From Syngnathus acus (taxonomy: Eukaryota; Chordata; Actinopteri; Syngnathiformes; Syngnathidae): a DNA stretch of 64,000 bases. The notes below the pieces were generated by a model. That model made no database searches. It was given only the letters and a program-made list of their open reading frames with translations, and was not told the origin of the DNA. Below are positions 37,228 to 49,200 of this stretch, piece after piece (the first letter of the stretch is position 1; every line of letters begins with the position of its first letter). The stretch is taken from contig NC_051103.1 of the NCBI RefSeq assembly GCF_901709675.1, forward strand, positions 4,883,501 through 4,947,500, written 5' to 3'. The translations under genes were made by a program, and so were the position numbers.

Positions 37228-40200
37228 ATGTCGTGGAAAAGGAACTACTTTGCGTCCGGCGGCGGAGCGGTCAGCGGGGTGCAGGGGCTGGCGACCCCAA
37301 GAACCATGACCTCTATCGCGCCCAGCAAAGGCCTGAGCAATGAGCCGGGACAGAACAGCTGCTTCCTGAACAGTGCCCTGCAGGTCAGTGACGCAGTGAC
37401 TCGGAAACCATAAGCCCTCACCTACAATGACCTTTCACCCTAACCCAAAACTCAAAGCCCTACCTGTGTTTGTTTTCTACAATAATGCAGCATTTCTTTC
37501 TTTACTTTGTTGCCTTTAGCAAAATTGCTGGATGTTCACCAAAATGACAACATCTAGCTTACTTCATTGCAAGTGTGACAACTCCAACTAAGACACACAC
37601 ACACACACATTGCCGTTAACTGATAATTAAACATGGCAGCCAGATAAGCTTCGTATTAATGAGTGTTTGCATGTTCTGCTTTGCTTTTGGCACCATTCAA
37701 GCGACTGTGTGTTTGTTTGCGGAGATGCTTACTCAGCTCGTGCGTGCGCACAAACACACACACACGTGGACCTCTCAAGACGTCCAGCTGGCACGCGCAC
37801 ACACACCTCCATGCTCCAGATGAGGAGATGGAGGATGCAGTGATAAGCTAAAGCAGAAGCTTAGTGGAAGTTGGAGAGAGGGCAGAGGAGCTGTTGAAGG
37901 AGGAGGGAGAAAAAAAAAAGAGGGATGAGGAGGAAGAGTGTTGATTGCCCATTCAGGTCACAGTCAGTCCAGCGCAACTACTTGATGTTATGCGAATATC
38001 TTTTTCTTATCAATTAAAAATATCCACCAGCAAATTGGGTTTGTTTTGCTCTATTTGTTATCTGATCTCATTGTTATTTTTATTTCTTTATTTATCGCCA
38101 GAAATTCCACTGATAATGGCCGCCGCTTGTCGGAACAAATGATCCCCTCGAGTAGTTCCGCCTCTCTCTGGCTTCCTCGCTTGCTATTTTTTGACTACAG
38201 CAAAACGCACCTGGACAGGCAACGTGCTGGGAAAAAGCATGTCGTGTTTCCACGGCAACTGTGTGCCAGCATCAAGCCACAGCGGCAAAGGTTTTTAGAT
38301 GTTTACATTTGATTACTGTTGAAAGAAGCGCATGTAATAGCTCCCTATCTTTGGCATTTCCCCGCTTTTCTAAAAAGAGGACACAAGGAAAATAAAATGG
38401 GTTCGCACACCTCATGGTGAATCCTCCAAATGATCACATTTTAATGCCACTATAAAACTACTTTGCCTTTGTTTTGTTCTTTAGGTTTTGTGGCATCTTG
38501 ACATCTTCCGCAGGAGCTTTCGCCAGCTGACCACGCACAAATGCATGGAAGATTCTTGCATCTTCTGTGCACTCAAGGTAAAAAATACCTATATTTATTT
38601 ATATTTATATTATACTGTGGTTTGAAATACATTATGGGCAAAAAAGAAATATATTTTTTTGCCCATAATGCATTTCAAACCACAGTGACAGTGGCTCACT
38701 CTGAGTGATGAGGATGGCCAGTGATGGCGGGCAATTAGTTTGCTTCTTCTGGTAAACCATGTCTTGGTTACTAGAACATGCTAGAAAATATTATTTGCTT
38801 GGGTACAGAGTGGATGAAAATGAATAAAAAGCATTTTCAATGTCAAAAGAAGTGCGAAATAACATAGGAGTAGAATATGTTTAAAATGTTACGATAGCTG
38901 CTCAATGAGACATTTGTTGCTCCAGTGGTGACCAACATGTGGCCCGAGCGAAGGCGTAGCGCCGTGACTAATGTGCTGTAGTGCGGCAGCAACACACTGG
39001 TGGGTCTCCACAGCACTCCACTGTAATTAATTGGCCTGACTGAAAGCGCTGAGCTAAGCAGAACCCACGCACGCACACACTTTGCCTCTTACACACACAC
39101 GCAAATCAGTACACGCGCATCCACTTTTGTGCGTATGTGATGAAAATGAACGATACATTTAATCCCTCCGGACCAAATTTATATTCACGTTTCGGGACGA
39201 TGGATTCATATTTTCGCAAGCTATCGATGAAAAAGTTGAAACGTGAAAGTCACGCGGGAGCTAGCCAAAAAGGCTACGTTAGCATCCGGTGGCGTTTGGC
39301 CCACTGGAAATTGCTGCAACACTTCATCTCTTTCCACTAGAGAAGGAGAATGGGATGGGAGGAGGAGGAAGAGGAGGGGAGTGAAGGAGAAAGATGAATG
39401 AATGTGGGAGTTGTTGTAGATGGCTGCAAACTTTGCAATTGGACTGCCGCGTGTACACACGCACACAAACACACAGGCGAGCACATACACACACATGCAC
39501 GCTCACTCACTCCACCCCATCCCTTCCTTGTTCCCCTCCTCTTCAACCTCCCTCCATCTCCCTTTCTCTCTGTAGGGTATATTCCCCCTCCATTCTCCTT
39601 GGCGCATTGCTGCAGTCATAACACACGCACACACACACACACACACACATACACACAGTATCAGCACGACTACATTACTTTTCCCAATGCCAGCTAAGCC
39701 CCTCAACTGCTTTATAATGTCGTCTTCCTGTAGTATGACTGCAGCCATCTTGTTCCGCTGCCTCCCAAATGTTTATTAATGGAGCGCCACCTAGCAGAGA
39801 TTGTAGCTAAAGCTAGCTATTAGTTACTAGTGAAGTGATTGTAGACAAAGTTGAGACGAAAAGTATTTTGACGAAAGCACAAAATAACTGGAATTCTTTT
39901 TAATTGTGGAAAAAACACATCTGTGTTCAATTATTTTCCAGGCATCCATTTTAGATCTGGCGATGAACTTCACTATTTTTACGTTTGTACCCACTGCCAC
40001 GATTTGGGGTCAGATAAAGTCTGTTGTAAAGCGGTGTTTATTTTTGTGTGTCTGGCTTCTAAACATACTTTTTCGCCTTGCAACAGTTTGCTTCGCTTTT
40101 CTATTTCGCCACTACAAAGCACTCTGCGGTCTGTTTTTGTCGGGAGAATAAGCGCAAATGTATTATTGATGGTGTCTGCTACGGAGGCCCGGCCGCCTCC

Positions 40201-43200
40201 GTCGTCGACACATTTGTTGCTCGGCGCTCTGACGGGTTGTTCCTCCGCTTCGGTTCCTGAATCATACTGGTCTGAGCTTTTACAAGAAATATATACGGCA
40301 TGGCCTAACCTTATCAGTTTTGGCTCCACTATCTTTTACACGGTGATATTTTTTTGACACCATCTGATTTCAAATCCACAGAGCATCTTTGCCCAGTTCC
40401 AGTTCAGCAGCGAGCGGGTGTTGCCATCCGACGCGCTTCGGAGCGCCCTGGCCAAGACCTTCCAGGACGAGCAGCGCTTCCAGCTGGGTATCATGGACGA
40501 CGCCGCGGAGTGCTTTGTGAGTCACGCAATAAGCTTGCGGCAAAGTTAGATTGAAGGAGACCCGATGAGGCACTCAAAATTGTGCTGCGGCGAGAATTAA
40601 GCGGGATTTCGTACCATTTTTGTCTTGTTAGGAAAATCTTCTGATGCGGATTCACTTCCACATCAGCGCAGAAAGCCGAGAAGATATCTGCACGGCCAAA
40701 CACTGCATCCCGCACCAGAAGTTTGCCATGACCCTGTTTGAGCAGGCGTGTGCACACGAATACACACACGCTAACATCTTAATATGTACGTATATTAACG
40801 GAGTGACTGTGTTTCAACCCGCAGTGCGTGTGTACCAGTTGCGGCGCCACGTCGGACCCGCTACCCTTCATTCAGATGGTTCATTACATATCTACCACAT
40901 CCCTATGGTAAGAACGCACACACACACATGCACAAACAAGCAATGATGTAACGGTTGTGTGTTGCCGTAGTAACCAAGCGGTGAAGATGCTGGAGTGTCG
41001 CGAGAAAGCCACACCGGACATGTTTGGGGAACTTCTTCGCAACGCCAGCAACATGGGAGACCTGCGCAACTGCCCTGTGAGAGCGCCTCGCCACACACAC
41101 ACACACATTCACCAGCGGTTACACACCATTTTAACGCAGTTAATTGAGTTTGCAGAAAAGTCATCCATTTTATCTACATCCGTTTAATAATAAAGACCAT
41201 GAAATAATAACGTGTGCATTATATAATGTAATCGCAGATGTTTTTTTTTTTTTTGTGTTGCTTACATAACCAACCGCTCATTTGCATGTTCGACAAATTT
41301 CTCCGCCGCTTTTGTCACCGTCAGCATTTTTTCCGGACCTGTCCTCATCGACCCGCCGGTGTGCTGTAAAGCGAGGCTCTATATTTGTATCGCGTGTGTT
41401 TGTGTTTGGAGACAATTTGGAAGGAGAACATTCAAGTGTTGTTGTCGAACTTAGCAGAGAATTTTGGAATAGATTGCTAAAGGGACTCCATGAGGATGGC
41501 GTGTGTTGTGCTGCCACATTGGGGAAGCGAATGGATCCAGCTTGGCTTCAAGCGGCGGCAGCCTTTCGCTGCCAAAAAGTGTCCCCCACAAAGAGGCTCT
41601 TCTGTGGGCTTTTTTACAAAGCTCTGGAACCCCCTGGACTATCCCCCCCCGCCCCATCCATCCTGCCTTCATCTTGAGCTGCTGCTGCAGCAACTCTCCA
41701 AAAATGCTGGGAAAAATAATGCGCACTTTTGATTGACACTTGTAATGATAAATTTAAGGGATTAACGTTAGAAGCAGCAACTGCAACCTTAAGATATCAC
41801 TGAGGGAACGCTTGTTTCGAGCACCTTGAGAAATGACTGCGAGAATGTTTGTTTTTGTCCACTTTAGGACATATCACTGATGGAGTGCTTGTTTTGCCCG
41901 ACTGAAGACACCAGTGAGGCTCGTTTTGCCCCGCTCAAGTCATCACAGGGGGGCTGCTTGTTTGGCTTGCCTTAAGACTTATGACTCGGGGAGCACTTGT
42001 TTTCTTCACCTTAAGACATCAGTAAGGATGTCATGAGGCAACGTTGTCTTACCAAACTAAGCGCATCAATGAGGGAGCGCTTGTTTTGTCTATCTGAAGA
42101 CATGGCTGAGTCTCTATTCTGCCCAATGAAGTCATCACTGAAGGAGAGTTTTTTTTGTGTGGAGTTGAGGACATATCCCTTAAGGAGCGCTTGTTTTGCA
42201 TAACTTAAGACATATCGCTGACAGAGTGCTTGTTCTGCCCACCTGAATACATCACAAGGCTTGTTATGCTTACACTAAGATATTTCACGGAGGGCATGAC
42301 AGTTTGGCCCACTCAGGGAGTGATTGTTATGCCCACCTTATGATATCACTGAGGGCGCGTTTGTTTTGCCGACCTGAAGACTTTGCGGCGGCTTAAGATG
42401 GCCAAGCACCTTAGGTCATTATTTAGGGAAGTGCTTGTTTGGCTCACCTTGAAACTATAGTAAAGTACTAATTAATGAAGTGTTCTATGCATTATTTAAA
42501 AAAAATCCAAAGTGTGGCTGCATAGGTTTTGTGCAACCAACTGTATTAGTTCGATATAAATTTGAATATTTGACGTGCTCTATAGTTGCAGATTGGCTGC
42601 TTTGAAGATAATAAATCATCATTAGTGCTCCTTCGTTTCGTGATTGATTAAATGTGGATTATCTCCTCGCTGTGGTGTCTAATGAGTTGCGAGGAGTTTC
42701 CATGATCAGTATTCTGCAGACCAACACTTTCATTTGACCGCCAGTGTAATTATATAACATGCTGGAAAGGTCCTCTTGCGAATGGAGAGGCAGACCCTGG
42801 CAAAGGATCAGCCAAGCAAGCTCCCCACCGCCAACCACGCCACACGAGTCCCACAATTCCTCAAAGAGAGTCCACTGTGTACTGCATATGTGTGTGTGGG
42901 AGGCTTGTTTTGGCAAAGCCCAACGGTCGCCGGGGTGTTCTCAGGCTGCTTCCGTGGTGGCTATGCCAACGCTTTGTGTGTATGTTTGCGTGTGTGTGTG
43001 TGTTTATTTGTGTGCTCTAACTCTGTGGTAGGTCATGACTCAAAAGGAAGCATCCAGTACATGCAGTTCCGAACCTGGCAACGAGCTCCAGGGACAAATA
43101 TGTCCCTGTGACGTCCGCACCCTTTCACCATTATTAACATCGCCGCTATCCGCACACGTCACATGACATGTGCAAAACGACATACAGGAAGTGAAAAGGA

Positions 43201-46200
43201 AGACTCTTCTAATACTTTTGTCCTTTTCTCACTGACTTTTTGATTTCCCAGAGTAACTGCGGAGAGGTGTTACGCATCCGCCGCGTGCTGATGAACTCGC
43301 CAGAGATCGTCTCTATCGGGCTGGTGTGGGACTCGGACCACTCTGACCTGGCTGAGGACGTCATACACAGCCTGGGCACCTGCCTGCGCCTGGGAGACGT
43401 AAGTGAGGTTCTTCTACTCCAGTCCAGTAGGTGGCAGTAATTTGCAGTACAAAGTTAGGGTCTGACAGTGTCAAACTGCTTTTTCAGCGAACTGCTGGTT
43501 TGCTGCCACAACTTGGCTTCAGTGCAAACAGATATCACTGAGGGGAAGGGCTTGTTGTGTCTACTTTGGGCTACCTGAAGATATCAATATGGTCAACTCG
43601 TCAAGATTTTTTTTCCTGCAACCTAAGACATACTCCTGGGGGAGTGTTTGTTGTAGCTAAACCGGATTTGGTTTCCCTGACATGCTCCACTCATACTATC
43701 TCAATATGAAAAAGTTCTTCTTCTGACCTCCAGAGGACCTGTCGGCAGAGGCGGCGCTTCCCTAACCTTGAAATTGAGGACAGAGAGGTGGTTAGTGGCC
43801 TGAGCTGATAAAACCCTGGTGGACAGTGTGGCATGGGAGGAGGGAGGAGGGGATGTGGTTGTCATGCCAACAGGGCATCTTTTCTTCACCCGCTGCCCAG
43901 TTGGCTTTTGACACATTTTGGGAGCTTCTGTTTTTAAAACTTGCCCGATGAGGCCAGTGAATGAATTCACCCCTGACGTAGGGCTTTGTTTTTAAAAACA
44001 CCTTTAGACATAGAATGATTGTTTAAAACATATCACATAATTGTGATGGACATAACCTTTGGCTCTACTGAGGAAGTGATTGTTATGACCACCCTCAGAC
44101 ATATCACTGAAGAAATGGCACAATCGTGATTCGGGGACTTCCTCGGGCGGCCCTCACACAACACGCACACGGGCACACGCGTTGCAAAGCGGTGTCATGA
44201 CCGAGCAATGTCGTTGCATTTCAATGCCGCTGTAACATCTCAGAAACACTCATTCTGAAGTGATTCCCATGAATAATGCATGAGTCAGCATTATAGCGTG
44301 TCAAATTCTTCTACTGCCCCCCAACACCACCACTGTTGCCAACTTCTCCTTCCATCATGTCGGCTTTTCTCCGCCTGCTGTCTGTCATTCCTCAACCCTG
44401 AGATGAAGCTCGTCGTCGCAGGCGTGATGTGATGCCTTTTGTGCTTTTATGTCACAAATACTGGATCCATTTCCCCCCGCAGCGCTGCCTCCACTTCCTG
44501 TCATCGTTTCTTACGTCTTTTCTCCGTCGCCGAGACGATTAGCCCATTTGCGATAAATAGAAGACAATTTGGATAATCATGTGCGTCGTGCCTCTTGAAT
44601 GAGAGACAATGTGCCGCTTAACACGCTATTTGACGGAATCGCATCGGGTTTTCAGACAAAAGGAAGCGGTAGAATTTGGCTCATTTGGAATATTCATGAA
44701 ATATATATGAATCAGGACACCTGGGGAATTACTATAACAGCTTCTACTCTTCTGGAAAGACAAACAGAATTTTGCAGCTGAACATTTTTGAGGTTGAAGG
44801 TCACTGATGTGTGTCTGTGTGTTTTTTACATCAAATCCAACAGAGAATGCTACTAAATTATGAGACTCCTTCACATTGAGATGGTTTACATATTTTGATT
44901 TTATACTCATAAAACAATAAACACAGGAACAATGGCAGCTATTATTGACCCATGTACTGTATTGATTACAACTAAAAACATTCATCAATCAATCCAATCA
45001 TTCATTTTCTGAACTGCATACGTTTGTAAATATAACCGTAACAGAAAATATTTACAAATATTACAAATAGATTATTATTCCTGTTAGAGAAATAAAACCA
45101 CAATATAACAAACAATTGGAAAGACTGCGCAGGATTACTGCATACGGCATTGTGGTGCAAAGAAAAGCAGAGGGAAAAAAAATTGCTGCTGGCATTCACG
45201 TGAACTCATCTGTCTCACGCTGCACACCTCTCCCTCTCTTCCCCGCATCCCTCCCTCTGCCTCCCTCCCTCGCTGTAGTTGTTCTACCGTGTGACAGAGG
45301 AGCGAGCTCGCCAGGCAGAGCTCTACTTGGTGGGCATGGTGTGCTACTACGGCAAGCACTACTCCACCTTCTTCTTCCAGACCAAGATACGCAAATGGAT
45401 GTACTTCGACGATGCCCACGTCAAAGAGGTGACTCCGGCTGTGCGTGCGCGTGTATGCGTGTTGTTGTCCACACATGATTGCGTGTTAAGGTCGTTTAGA
45501 TGTGAGTGGTATGAAGGAATGTGCCAGTGAGTGTAAGTGAAGCTATACGTCCTTGTTCACATGATAGCAACACTGCAGATGTCTCTGACCTTCTGCTTCA
45601 GGCGATAAATTCAACACGGTCTTTCTTAATATGGATTCATTTACTCGCCTTACATATGTGTGTCTATGGGTGGGTGGCGGTGGGGGGGGGGTGTTCCTAT
45701 GTATCTTCAGATTGGCCCTAAGTGGAAGGACGTGGTGTCCCGCTGTATCAAAGGCCATTATCAGCCACTGCTTCTGCTCTACGCCGACCCCCGTGGGACG
45801 CCGGTGATACTGCAAGAGAGCGCAAGCCCCTACGCCGGCACCGACCCGCAACTGGAGCTCCAGCACGGCAGCAGCAAGGCCGGCTACGACAGCGAAGACT
45901 CGGGTACATGCGCTGCCACACATCGCATCACAGGGAAAAGCAAATAAACTAGAGTTACGGACTCAAACATGTTTCATTCAAACCGCAAATCTACCACAGA
46001 CTATCACCCCAAACCACTATGATATATATTCAAACACCTTAGAAATCACTGCCACTACACAAATGCAGTAAAGACTCTCCATAACTTTGGCTCCTCGACA
46101 TGTAAAGGTCTTAAACAGTCAAGACAACCTACTTCAATTACTCCAACAAGCCAAGACTTTGGCGCCATCTTGTGGCATTTAGGACATTGCAGGAAGAGCC

Positions 46201-49200
46201 CATTACAGGACTGGTGACCCATTCACGGTGTAGCGGTTATTTGGATAATAAACAGCTTGTCATAATGTATCATTTCATACGTCTTCTTCAAATGGTCTAA
46301 CTGTAGGTATTGTAGAAAAGTGAATAAAAATGTGCTTGATCTCAAACATTTGCCACCCCTGGATTACACATGTGCATTGATCATCCGGAGGTCAACCTTC
46401 AACCTCCTAATCCCCTCGGGATCATTTCTCCTAAACATATTGGAGTCGGGGATTAAGCGGCAAAGGTCTGTCTTTAGGTCGAGAGCCCTCCATTTCTAGC
46501 GACACCCGCACGGACTCATCGACGGACAGCTCAAGTCACCGCGCCTACCGCAGCCGGCCGCTGCACCAGTCCACGGGCAGCCACCTGTCCAGCGACTCTC
46601 AGACCACCGTGGTCCCCAATTACGATCTCGGAACGCCGTCACACACTGCCGACACAGGAGGTACTGTTTCATTATTTGCTGAACGATAGCATGTTGCTTA
46701 CTCTAACCCAATCTTGAAGCCATGCGAATCGTAACATTTTAGATCATTTTGATCTATGAAAGATTAGACAACGACATTTAAGATCCTTCCTCCCCTTTCC
46801 TGACATAACTCTGCCTCCTAGAATTAGCAGTGGAGGGCCCTCCCCGGCCTCCCTCACCCCCCCTGCAAGAGTACAAGGAGACGGCCGTCTTCCTGCTCTC
46901 ATCACGGCGGCCGCTCACTTCCTCTTCGTCCTCCTCTCGGCCCCTGTCCTCCTCTTCCTCTTCGGGGGTGGGGGGCTGCGAGAGTGGGGTCGGGGGGCCT
47001 CACTGGGAGAATGAGAGCACCAGCAGCGAAAGCAAGTCCAGGTACTGACCGTCTTGTAGCAAGTACTGGAAAGCAATGCTTGAAATAAAGTATCTTAAAT
47101 AAGATTTCTATTTGTGGTTCAGTTCCTCTGGTGGCTGCTACCGCCCCACCTGGAGGCCCCGAAGAGAAGCTCTGAACATCGACAGCATCTTCTCAGGCCA
47201 CAGCCAACGGATCTGCGCTCAGGGCTACCACACCCTGCCGGGACCCTCTCACCCGCCTCCACCCCAGCTGGCCATACCCTGCCTGCGGCCCACCACGCCT
47301 ACACCGCGGAGCTCACAACCCTCGGAGGGCAGGGAGGCTGCAGTGCTGGAGGCCAGATCCAGGCTGATTGGGCAGCCCAGATCTACGATGGGCCCCCCTG
47401 CTCCTCCGCCTCTGAGGGGGGTGGAGCACCAACCTCGCCTGATACAGAGGATGGAGAGCGGCTACGAAAGCAGCGAGAGAAACAGCAGCAGCCCTGACAG
47501 GTAGCAAAGTACTCGCCTAACGCAGCCGTCTAAACAACTCAATTATCAGCTTTTTAATTTTCTACTCCTCAGGGAGGTGGGGCAACAAAAACGGGCGCTA
47601 ATGTCCGGACCATCATGGCGCTCAGTGCCCAAGTCAAAGAGCACCGGCGCTATCCTACAGGAGTCACCTTCACCTGGCTGGTGTCGCACCGCCAACCCTG
47701 GTAACGCTCATACTCGTCTCACGTTCAGTTAAACTAACTCAAAGTGAACATTTTCAAGCCTAACCAAGACTGCTTTAGCCTTCTCTGAAAACCTCAAGCC
47801 CAAAGAGAAGGAAGAGCATTTTGCATTCACATGTTTTAGCCAAGCAGGTCCCCAAGTCATAAAATTTACAACTTACTGTAAGTCTTCCCAACCATTTTCC
47901 CAAAGATTCTCATCAAGTGACTTCATTTGTGGGTCTCAGGACGCAGCGAGCTGGATGAGCTCCAGGAGGAAGTGGCCAGGAGAGCCCGCCAGCAGGAGCA
48001 GCAGAAGCGCAAGGAGGCAGAGCAAGAGGCGGCCATGGGCTTCAACCCCAAACCTAGCAAATACATGGACCTGGATCAGCTCCAGCACCAGGGTAAGACT
48101 AACTCCACGTCTGTGGGGTAGCAGTAGGGCCTCTAATCGGATAATTTAGCCTGATGAATTTTGGCTTGTGTGATGTCACTGCGAGGTCACTCACATATGT
48201 AAATGTCTCTGTCTGAGCTCCGCAGGCTCTCCGGTCCCCATTCCCATCTGCTCGTCTGTCTCTTCCATTTGGTAACCAACCAATGCTTATCTTTTTGTTA
48301 CCATGACACACACATCTGCCGATCGGGATTAAGATTCGCAGGGAGATAATAGCATTAGATTCGTTTAACCTGCAGTTACTCCTTGAAGTGGTTGGATGGG
48401 CAGCATGATTTGAGTTTGGAGATGTTTCCATGCAGGAGAAAAATGATTTCATATTATTGGTTGTTTGTTAGTTTTCCGCACTCTGGGCTCGGCCTCGGCT
48501 ATTAGAAGCAAGCAGCTGGCCGCAGTGAACATTCTCGGTAGAGCAAGGCGGAAGAGGAGATGGCCAAATGCCAGCAGGAACGAGCCAGCAAAATGCAACC
48601 CGCTGTCTGCCAATCTAATGAAAGCTGTGCTTGCCATTGGCCAAGCAGTATGTGGGGCAAGATGGTGGCTGGCTCAGTGTGAGACAGAGCCGCCCCTAAA
48701 ACGAGCACATCTAATCACATGAAATATGCTGGAAAAATAGGTCTTGATCCTTGAGGTATTTTGGAAAAAGTGTGCCACATGTTTTTAAGGCACTTGGTAA
48801 CTGCTTTAAATGGAAAAGAGAAAAATCCCTTCAAAGCTTCAAACAAACTTAACTTGGTCTCTGTAGTTGATGAATTTACATTAATTTACATTTAATTGCC
48901 ACAGATATGAAATATTCTGGAACACGCTATAATTCCTTGAGTACTCCCTTTAAAATGCAGAATGCCTGAATAATAAATTGCACGCAGCACTCTGGCATTA
49001 CATTTGCAAGAGTTCATTAAAAAGGATGTGAGACGGCATGAATTAATGAAGCAAAAATAATCATGAAAAAATTTGACTAGACTCGGAGTGGTGAGGAAAT
49101 GCATGTTTTCCAGCCTGGTATTCATTTTTGGAGGACATTATGGATTTGTGTGTGTGATTGGAAATGAGCGATAGTGCTCTACTACCCTCTAATGACAACT

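Noticed and set aside
39979-40329. 116-residue minus-strand open frame inside usp54 intron 2
   Set aside because: No domain recognised, and it lies antisense within an intron in A/T-rich sequence with no splice or poly(A) support.
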